Of a DNA stretch of 14,985 nucleotides, positions 1 through 6,271 are shown piece after piece; positions within the stretch are counted from its first letter, which is position 1; every line of letters begins with the position of its first letter. Position numbers and translations under genes: made by a program. Below the pieces are notes generated by a model. It searched no databases. It had not been told where the DNA came from and saw nothing but the letters and a program-made list of their open reading frames with translations. The stretch covers positions 1 to 14,985 of the forward strand of contig CAJPTS010000027.1 in the NCBI GenBank assembly GCA_905373625.1. Direction: 5' to 3'. This DNA comes from Bacteroidia bacterium. Its GTDB lineage: Bacteria > Bacteroidota > Bacteroidia > Bacteroidales > CAJPTX01.

Positions 1-1316
1 ATGCCCCCGCGAAGCGTAAAAAGTTGGTGGTGTATATCAATCCGCCGTATGCGGAGGCGGGGAATGCGCGAACACGAACGGGCGAACGTAACAAAAGTAG
101 AGTTGCAACCACGACAATAGTGCGAGAGCGATATGGAAAAAACTTAGGACTGGCGATACGCGAGCTTTTTACACAATTCATGATTCGTCTTAAAAACGAA
201 ATCCCTCTCTGTAAAATTGGGGTGTTTAGTAAGGTAAAATACCTCCAAGGAATTGGTTTTGAAAAATTCCGAGGTGATTTCTTGGCTAGTTTTCAAGGAG
301 GATTCGTCGTTCCCGCTTACACATTTGATAATGTAAAAGGGAGCTTCCCCATCGCATTTGCCGTATGGGATTTGGAAAAAAGAGAAAAGTTGACACGAAC
401 TGTTTTTGATGTCTATGAAAAGGAGAGTACGAACATTGTGACTACAAAATCTTTTGATCCTCTCCCCGCAGCGCGTATCTCCGATTGGATTACACAATTT
501 AAGCCCGCTAATGCGGAACAAGTGATTGGTCATACAGGGAACTACGGTCCAGATTTTCAATGTAATAGTGCACTTTACATAACGAATTCTGTCATTTTGA
601 ATTGCAATGGTGTACGAAGTAATACAACGAAATATGGTATTAGCGTGCGTAACCTGCTTCCTATTTGCATCTATTTAGCCGTACGGCTTTGCATGGAACA
701 TACTTGGCTTAATGATCGCGATCAGTACCTCTACCCGAAAGATGGGTGGCAGACCAACCGCGAATTTCAGAACAACTGCTTAGCCTTCACCCTTTTTCAT
801 ACACAGAATCGTATCTCAGCCTCAGAAAGTGTAAACCATTGGATTCCGTTTACCGAACAAGAGGTGGCGGCAAAAGAAAAGTTTCAAAGCCACTTCCTGA
901 CAGACTTTATTAGCGGACGATGCGCCACAGGCGCAGGTACGAAGTACGAGGTTCAAAGTACGACGCAAGGCGAGGAAAAAAAGAAAAGTAAAAAAGGGGT
1001 GGGATCATTACTGCATTTAGCAGAAGAAGAGTCTTTTGTACCAACTGAGCCGCTGGTATTTTCACCCGAGGCTACAGCTGTTTTTGATGCTGGGCGCGAG
1101 CTCTGGCGCTACTGTCATGCACAGCCGAATGCGAACCCTAATGCTTCGTACTACGATATACGAGAGCATTTTCAAGGGCGGAATAAAAATGGGCGAATGA
1201 ATCCAACGAGCGACGACATGGAGTATATGCGTCTGTTAGGCAATTTGAAGGAGGCGATGGAGGTTTTGCGGCAACAAATCGTGCCGAAGGTGTATGAATA
1301 CGGATTTCTTATTTAG
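1..1316 (+). CDS. N6-adenine DNA methyltransferase, C-terminal part (5' end outside window)
   Basis: The frame is open from the left edge: codons upstream of the TTG at 24 are in frame and read APAKRKK before LVVYINPPY, so the TTG is internal and the true start lies outside the window. NPPY (bases 39-50) is motif IV of N6-adenine methyltransferases, which transfer methyl from S-adenosylmethionine to adenine in DNA; the preceding hydrophobic LVVYI is the usual strand leading into it. The AdoMet-binding motif I would lie upstream. The following residues (FDNVKGSFPIAFAVWDL and, later, HTQNRISASESVNHWIPF) resemble large Eco57I-type methylases of restriction-modification systems; the last ~250 residues probably include target recognition. 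A lysine-rich linker (EEKKKSKKG) precedes the C-terminal segment ending VYEYGFLI. No nuclease motif is seen in this part. Whether it is a type IIG fusion, half of a restriction-modification pair, or an orphan cannot be told here. Confidence 0.85.
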   Translation, partial: APAKRKKLVVYINPPYAEAGNARTRTGERNKSRVATTTIVRERYGKNLGLAIRELFTQFMIRLKNEIPLCKIGVFSKVKYLQGIGFEKFRGDFLASFQGGFVVPAYTFDNVKGSFPIAFAVWDLEKREKLTRTVFDVYEKESTNIVTTKSFDPLPAARISDWITQFKPANAEQVIGHTGNYGPDFQCNSALYITNSVILNCNGVRSNTTKYGISVRNLLPICIYLAVRLCMEHTWLNDRDQYLYPKDGWQTNREFQNNCLAFTLFHTQNRISASESVNHWIPFTEQEVAAKEKFQSHFLTDFISGRCATGAGTKYEVQSTTQGEEKKKSKKGVGSLLHLAEEESFVPTEPLVFSPEATAVFDAGRELWRYCHAQPNANPNASYYDIREHFQGRNKNGRMNPTSDDMEYMRLLGNLKEAMEVLRQQIVPKVYEYGFLI

Positions 1317-1473
1317 GTACGAGTAAACGCTAAACTCTTCACTTTTTACTTGTGTCACTGGCGGGTCTCACCCTCATAAAAATGTTGATTATCAATGTAT
1401 GCATAAGGATACGTCTGACATCCGCAAGTAAATCACATTGTTTTCTGATCTTTGGCACAAAATAATTGTGGAG

Positions 1474-3864
1474 ATGAGAAATAATATTTTGATATGGTCT
1501 CTGACTAGCCTTTTATTCGTATGCGTAGGTTTCTTACGCACTACAGAGGCTCAAATTAAGTCGCTAGTAAAGGCACAGGTACGTACGGAGAGTATTTATA
1601 CGACTGAGAGCAAAGCGAATCAGGAACACATGGAGAGGCAGCAGTTGTCTTATGTTGTTCGGATTGTAAAGCCAGAGCACTCGCTTTATGTAGTAGGTAG
1701 TAAGCTGAATCTGTTAGTCCAAGACGCTGGACTGACACAGGAAGAATCCGACGCTACTGTGGTAACGGTAACGCCCACGGGGATCGCTGACGTCAAAAAG
1801 ATACAAACGGGCAAATGGGAAATCGCGTTCAAAGAAAAAGGAACTGCGATATTGAAAGCGACAGTACCTGCTAAAGCGGGAGTACATGACGAGTTAACCT
1901 CCTCTGTTAACGTCTCCATAATACCGATGCCAGCCCTAAAGTTCTATGCAAACGACGAGCAGGTAACAGGTTCTTCGGCAAAGATTCGTGTCAACACAAC
2001 ACCGAGCATAAGGGTGGTGTCCGATCCTATATACGCGGAACTTAACAGCTTCAGCTGGCAGTGTGTCCCAAATGTCACAATAACTGCCAATGAAAATGTT
2101 TGTACGTTCGAAGATATGCTCAGCGAGGGCACATATACGCTAACAGCCACTTCTAATGAAATACCAACTTTAACGGGTACAATTACCCTCGAGGTCGCTG
2201 ATTTTACAGAAGTCGTAATAGCCGAAAAAAATGTAACCCTTTACCTTAATGGGCAAGAAAGTGAAAAAAGTCACCAACTCTATGCGACGGTAGAACCGTC
2301 TGACAAAGTGGCAACGCAGGATGTTACTTTTGCAATTGTTACTCCTGCCGACGACTGTGTCGATGTAAGTAAAACGGGGCTAGTTACTGCTAAGAAAGCG
2401 GGAAAGGTCAGAATCAAGGTTACATCAGATGCTGACTCGGAGGCTACACCTGCCTACTGTACTGTGACTGTAACCTATAAGTTAGAAGAAATTGAAATTC
2501 ACGCTGCAGATCCGCATGTTATCAGCGACAATAAAATAAAATTGCACAAAGGAGAAGCGGTAGCATTGTTTGTAACATTTGAACCTGATGGTGTGCTCGA
2601 CAAGGGATTTTCTTGGCAGTTCGACCCATCTTCTGGTATCACAATTCAAGAGCTCCCTAATGGCGATACGCAATTTGTAGTCAACAAAACAGGAGCATGG
2701 GAAATAATCGCACTCCCACATAGTAACCCCTCTAAACAAGAACACATTACATTAGAAGTAGATAATCCGTTGAAAGGTTTCATCATTTATCAAAGTGGGG
2801 AACAGTGTACGAATCTGGAGGTACAGCTCAAAAAAGGCGATGAAAAAGATTTTACCTATTCGCCTGTCCCAAGCGACGCAGATGTGAGAACTGATATACA
2901 GTGGAGCAGTGCATCGCCCGCCAAAGTATCAATAGATGCAATAACGGGACATCTAAAAGTGGAAGATGCCGCTCTCGTGGGCGACAAAGTAAAAATTACC
3001 GTGAAGACGGTCTACGAACCCATTATAGAAACTAGTTTCACGGTGTGTGTAGTAGACGTGGTCGTAGAACCTGAAAGTGTAAGCATCGTACCGCGTGAAG
3101 ATCAGACGATTTTTGTGGGAGATACATTGGAATTTAAGGCTACGGTAACTCCATCTAAAGCGCCGCAAACCGTGATTTGGGAAGTAACGCCAGATAATGA
3201 AACTCTGATCATTGATACTGATGGTAAGGCAGTAGCAAAAAAAAGAGGGACTGTTACCGTGAAAGCTATTACGGGAAATGAAAAAACCTCGAACGAAGTT
3301 AAGGTGGAAATCAAGCCTAAAACCGTCCAACCGCCGACAAAAATAGAATTTGTTAATCCTCCAAAGAGTGTGAAGGAAAATGAAGAGGAGAGCTTTACTA
3401 TACAGTTCACGCCAGACAAGGAGGTTGATAAGTCTCTGGATATAACCTTCTCGCCTGCGGGCTATCTCTCCCTCAAGAGTGTGAACGACGAAAAGATTAC
3501 AGTGCTTGGCGTGAAAGACTCCGAAGATCAGGAGATTACCATTACGGCAAAGAGTAAAAATAATGCATCACTTGCCCCCGCCACATGCAAAGTGAAAGTA
3601 ACTAAGGGAACGCCTGCTGCCGATGCCCGTTTAGCCACGATTGTAATAAGCCCGAACCCCTTTACGTCCGTATTACGCATTACGAACCCTTCAGCGCTTT
3701 CTGCGCAGTACGAACTTTTCAATATTCAAGGGATGTGCTTACGTCAAGGATATCTGGAAAGCGGAGAAACGAATCTGAATACTACAGATCTGGGAGCTGG
3801 TTTATACATGCTGCGTATCACGGCGTCAGATGGAAATAGTAAAACGTGGCAAGTGGTGAAATAA
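1474..3864 (+). CDS. Secreted multi-Ig-like (Big_2-type) repeat protein with T9SS C-terminal sorting domain
   Basis: 796 residues from the ATG at 1474. A longer in-frame start (TTG 1438) would put a polar 12-residue extension before the signal peptide, so ATG is preferred: MRNN, then a hydrophobic core (ILIWSLTSLLFVCVGFL), with cleavage likely near TEA-Q (residue 26). The body is about seven beta-rich modules of ~90 residues (roughly 56-150, 153-242, 245-336, 338-430, 434-528, 533-616, 620-712). The clearest are the third (ATVEPSD...SKTGLVTAKKAGKVRIKV) and sixth (ATVTPSK...DGKAVAKKRGTVTVKA), which follow the bacterial Ig-like group 2 pattern. Residues ~720-796 form a type A T9SS sorting domain: SPNPF, YELFNIQGMCLRQG, LGAGLYMLRI and terminal KTWQVVK. 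In Porphyromonas such domains direct passage through the type IX secretion system and usually attachment to surface lipopolysaccharide. No catalytic domain is seen, so an adhesive or structural surface role is inferred. Start choice is moderate, family call strong. Confidence 0.88.
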   Translation: MRNNILIWSLTSLLFVCVGFLRTTEAQIKSLVKAQVRTESIYTTESKANQEHMERQQLSYVVRIVKPEHSLYVVGSKLNLLVQDAGLTQEESDATVVTVTPTGIADVKKIQTGKWEIAFKEKGTAILKATVPAKAGVHDELTSSVNVSIIPMPALKFYANDEQVTGSSAKIRVNTTPSIRVVSDPIYAELNSFSWQCVPNVTITANENVCTFEDMLSEGTYTLTATSNEIPTLTGTITLEVADFTEVVIAEKNVTLYLNGQESEKSHQLYATVEPSDKVATQDVTFAIVTPADDCVDVSKTGLVTAKKAGKVRIKVTSDADSEATPAYCTVTVTYKLEEIEIHAADPHVISDNKIKLHKGEAVALFVTFEPDGVLDKGFSWQFDPSSGITIQELPNGDTQFVVNKTGAWEIIALPHSNPSKQEHITLEVDNPLKGFIIYQSGEQCTNLEVQLKKGDEKDFTYSPVPSDADVRTDIQWSSASPAKVSIDAITGHLKVEDAALVGDKVKITVKTVYEPIIETSFTVCVVDVVVEPESVSIVPREDQTIFVGDTLEFKATVTPSKAPQTVIWEVTPDNETLIIDTDGKAVAKKRGTVTVKAITGNEKTSNEVKVEIKPKTVQPPTKIEFVNPPKSVKENEEESFTIQFTPDKEVDKSLDITFSPAGYLSLKSVNDEKITVLGVKDSEDQEITITAKSKNNASLAPATCKVKVTKGTPAADARLATIVISPNPFTSVLRITNPSALSAQYELFNIQGMCLRQGYLESGETNLNTTDLGAGLYMLRITASDGNSKTWQVVK

Positions 3865-3897
3865 TCCAGCTGTATAAATAAAAGCGAAGGTCGAGGT

Positions 3898-3950
3898 TGA
3901 GGTGCCCCTCAGAAGTCGGTATAAGACTTTTGGGGGGCACTTCATTATTT
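3898..3950 (+). terminator. Long hairpin, probable terminator of the Ig-repeat protein gene
   Basis: Bases 3898-3917 pair with 3925-3944: a 20-bp stem including three G-T wobbles, around a 7-base loop (GGTATAA), followed by a T-rich but interrupted tail (TTATTT). It begins 33 bases past the stop codon at 3864 and lies before the tRNA promoter, so it probably ends the upstream transcript. The weak T tract leaves open that it is mainly an mRNA 3' stabilising structure. Confidence 0.7.
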
Positions 3951-4001
3951 AAGGTGTCCGTTTTCTTAAGATGCCTAACGCTAATTCTCTAGTTCGGATT
4001 G

Positions 4002-4033
4002 TTGTGTTGTTTTCAATAGAATGTTTACCTTTG
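4002..4033 (+). promoter_or_regulatory. Bacteroidetes-type promoter for tRNA-Leu
   Basis: TTG at 4002-4004 and TACCTTTG at 4026-4033, separated by 21 bases, match the Bacteroidetes primary sigma pattern (-33 TTG, -7 TAnnTTTG). A start near 4040 would give a leader of about 20 bases before the mature tRNA at 4060. No other convincing promoter is seen until well beyond the tRNA, so it probably also serves the dCMP deaminase and protease genes. Confidence 0.7.
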
Positions 4034-4059
4034 CAGCGTGTTAGACGGTTGGGCTTGTT

Positions 4060-4141
4060 GCCCAGGTGGCGGAATTGGTAGACGCGCTGGTCTCAAACAC
4101 CAGTGGAGAAATCCGTACCGGTTCGACTCCGGTCCTGGGCA
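4060..4141 (+). tRNA. tRNA-Leu (anticodon CAA)
   Basis: Class II tRNA of 82 bases. Acceptor GCCCAGG (4060-4066) pairs perfectly with CCTGGGC (4134-4140) and A4141 is the discriminator. The anticodon stem CTGGT/ACCAG encloses loop CTCAAAC, giving anticodon CAA (4094-4096), which reads UUG. A long variable arm and a standard T arm (ACCGG TTCGACT CCGGT) support leucine identity. The genome does not encode CCA; ACCCC follows the acceptor stem, so CCA must be added enzymatically. The next gene starts 31 bases downstream with no terminator between. Confidence 0.97.
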
Positions 4142-4172
4142 CCCCTAGCGGCGCACGTAATTCTTTGGTCGA

Positions 4173-4631
4173 GTGGGGAAGAATCAAAGAGAATTAGATA
4201 AGCGCTACCTGCGCATGGCGCAGATTTGGGCGGAGAATTCTTACTGCAAGCGACGCCAAGTTGGCGCATTGCTTGTGAAGGATAAGATGATCATCTCTGA
4301 CGGCTATAATGGCACTCCGTCTGGTTTCCCCAACGTCTGTGAAACTGAGACAGGCGAGACATTACCTTATGTGCTTCACGCAGAAGCGAATGCTATCTCG
4401 AAGGTCGCAAAATCTTCTAATAGCAGTCTGGGAGCTACGTTATATGTCACTTCTAGTCCTTGTCTTGAGTGCGCAAAACTTATAATACAGGCAGGCATTC
4501 TGCGGGTTGTATATTCTGAACTTTATCGACTCCAAGACGGCCTAGAATTGCTCAAGAAAGCTGGCATTGCGGTGGAGTATGTCCCCTTAAACGAATCGGA
4601 GGAAGCAGCATGTCTGGACGGCGCGTGCTGA
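4173..4631 (+). CDS. Deoxycytidylate (dCMP) deaminase
   Basis: 152 residues. Zinc-dependent cytidine/deoxycytidylate deaminase family, converting dCMP to dUMP, the substrate for thymidylate synthase, in the cytosol. The zinc site is complete: HAE (His69, Glu71 as the proton shuttle) and PCLEC (Cys97, Cys100). Family-typical blocks are RYLRMAQIWAENSYC, VGALLVKD and SDGYNGTPSGF. The start is GTG: an in-frame stop (TAA 4158-4160) lies just upstream with no ATG between, and the next ATG would cut into the conserved RYLRMA segment. No clear Shine-Dalgarno is present. Its last 22 bases overlap the start of the protease gene in another frame, suggesting translational coupling. The gene lies 31 bases after tRNA-Leu. 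Confidence 0.93.
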   Translation: MGKNQRELDKRYLRMAQIWAENSYCKRRQVGALLVKDKMIISDGYNGTPSGFPNVCETETGETLPYVLHAEANAISKVAKSSNSSLGATLYVTSSPCLECAKLIIQAGILRVVYSELYRLQDGLELLKKAGIAVEYVPLNESEEAACLDGAC

Positions 4632-6235
4632 TAGCATTACTATTGTTGCTCGTAGCGCTTATTGCAGCGGTTTATCTCTTAGAAAAACGATCGGCGAGTC
4701 GGTTTACACGCTTGTTTGGAACCCTACAGGGCGATAAACTCCATGCCATAATGGAGGCTGTGGAGAAAGATTATGTCGATTCTGTTAGCGCTGACAGTAT
4801 TGAAAACCGAGTTATAAACCTTTTTGTGCAGCAGCTTGATCCACACTCAGAGTATTTTAGTGCCGAGCAAATGGCCGTGGTGGCTGAACCACTTCGTGGC
4901 GATTTTGATGGAATCGGAGTCACCTACAATATGGTCACCGACACGGTGGTTGTCCAAAGTGTTATTGCGGGAGGTCCTTCTGAAAGAGCAGGCATACTGA
5001 TGGGCGATCGCTTCCTCAGCGTAGATGGACATCGGATAATCGGGAAAAATGTTACCACAGATTCGGTGATGCATCTCCTACGCGGTCCACGTGGTACAAA
5101 GGTCGTGGTCGGTCTCGAAAGAAAGGGAGTCAAGGACTCCTTGTCAATAGAAATTACGCGAGATCGTATCCCTATAAATAGTATCGAAGTGGCTTATATG
5201 GCGGACGAGTTTACGGGCGTAATTCGTCTATCGCGTTTCTCGCAAACGACGCCGCGAGATTTCCAAGAAGCTATACTAAAATTAGCCTCACAGGGCATGC
5301 AGCGCTTGGTTTTTGACCTCCGCAGAAATGGTGGAGGCTTCCTCGAGGCGGCTTGCTTTATTGCCATGCAATTCTTGCAGGAGGGGCAACTAATCGTTTA
5401 TACAGAAGGACGTTCGCGTCCTCGTCAGGAAATCCGCTCGGAGGGTGAAGGTATACTACGAAATATCCCGTTGGTGCTATTGGTTGATGAGTTCTCGGCC
5501 TCGTCTAGTGAGATTGTTGCGGGCGCTATGCAGGACAACGATCGGGCATTGATAGTAGGACGGCGCACCTTCGGTAAAGGACTTGTACAGGAACAGCGCC
5601 TGTTCCCCGACGGTAGCGGCTTAAGGCTCACGGTGGCGCGTTATTATACCCCTTCGGGACGTTGTATACAAAAACCATATAAGCTCGGGGAGGGCGACAA
5701 ATATGCAGAAGAATGGGTCGCACGTTGGGAGCGAGGCGAATTTATGCATAGCGACAGTGTGCATCAGGACACGCTTCAACGGTTTACAACCGCCAGTGGG
5801 CGTGTAGTATACGGAGGCGGAGGTATTATGCCAGACGTCTTCATTCCATTGGATACATTAGGATATGCTCCTTATTATAAGGCGGTTACAAACAGAGGTT
5901 TGCCCATTCGTTTTGCGCAGCGTTATGTAGATAAATACCGTGACGCATTTGCGCACTATACAGATTGGAAAGATTTGGATACGCGCCTAAGGCATGAAAA
6001 TTTGTTACAACGCTTTGGAGAATTCGTGCGAGCAGAGAATCCCGAAATGGTGCGTTTGCAGCATAGTACAAAGTCTGACAAGAACCTTGAGATTCAGATC
6101 AGAGCGCTGATCGTGCGGGGAATATTTGACAGTGCAGGGTATTACCCAGTAATCCAAGAGTTGGATAACGAATTGCAACAAGCTCTAGAGTTAGTCGCTA
6201 AGCCTAAGGTTATGGCGCTTCAGAACGTGCAGTAG
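4610..6235 (+). CDS. ctpA: S41-family C-terminal processing peptidase (CtpA/Prc type)
   Basis: 541 residues. An N-terminal hydrophobic segment (about 6-24) acts as a membrane anchor or signal, placing the enzyme in the periplasm. A PDZ domain spans about 92-175 (GDFDGIGVTYN, then GGPSERAGILMGDRFLSVDG), followed by the S41 serine-protease core. Catalytic residues align with the E. coli Prc Ser/Lys pair, including their 25-residue spacing: Ser298 in FSASSSEI and Lys323 in TFGKGLVQ; Asp309 matches the conserved acidic position. The family trims or degrades envelope proteins from their C-termini; the substrate here is unknown. The C-terminal ~180 residues, after the RYYTPSGRCIQKPY block, form a less conserved helical extension. 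The start codon lies inside the dCMP deaminase gene (22-base overlap), an arrangement consistent with coupled translation. Confidence 0.93.
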   Translation: MSGRRVLIALLLLLVALIAAVYLLEKRSASRFTRLFGTLQGDKLHAIMEAVEKDYVDSVSADSIENRVINLFVQQLDPHSEYFSAEQMAVVAEPLRGDFDGIGVTYNMVTDTVVVQSVIAGGPSERAGILMGDRFLSVDGHRIIGKNVTTDSVMHLLRGPRGTKVVVGLERKGVKDSLSIEITRDRIPINSIEVAYMADEFTGVIRLSRFSQTTPRDFQEAILKLASQGMQRLVFDLRRNGGGFLEAACFIAMQFLQEGQLIVYTEGRSRPRQEIRSEGEGILRNIPLVLLVDEFSASSSEIVAGAMQDNDRALIVGRRTFGKGLVQEQRLFPDGSGLRLTVARYYTPSGRCIQKPYKLGEGDKYAEEWVARWERGEFMHSDSVHQDTLQRFTTASGRVVYGGGGIMPDVFIPLDTLGYAPYYKAVTNRGLPIRFAQRYVDKYRDAFAHYTDWKDLDTRLRHENLLQRFGEFVRAENPEMVRLQHSTKSDKNLEIQIRALIVRGIFDSAGYYPVIQELDNELQQALELVAKPKVMALQNVQ

Positions 6236-6271
6236 AATCTGTTTTACCCGAGAATCGATATACGGACGAAC

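Noticed and set aside
24..26. TTG as the start of the methyltransferase gene
   Set aside because: The frame is open further left with in-frame, family-like residues, and NPPY would sit only five residues from the N-terminus, leaving no AdoMet-binding motif.
1438..1473. TTG-initiated longer version of the Ig-repeat protein
   Set aside because: It would add a polar 12-residue extension before a normal signal peptide that begins at the ATG at 1474.
1474..3600. DNA-level tandem repeats or CRISPR-like array in the Ig-module gene
   Set aside because: The repetition is only in protein fold pattern; the modules share no repeated DNA units or regular spacers.
4060..4141. tRNA-Leu as an integration (att) site for the accessory left region
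   Set aside because: Elements usually join tRNA 3' ends, but here the 3' side leads into conserved genes; I saw no second copy of the tRNA 3' segment and no integrase in the window.
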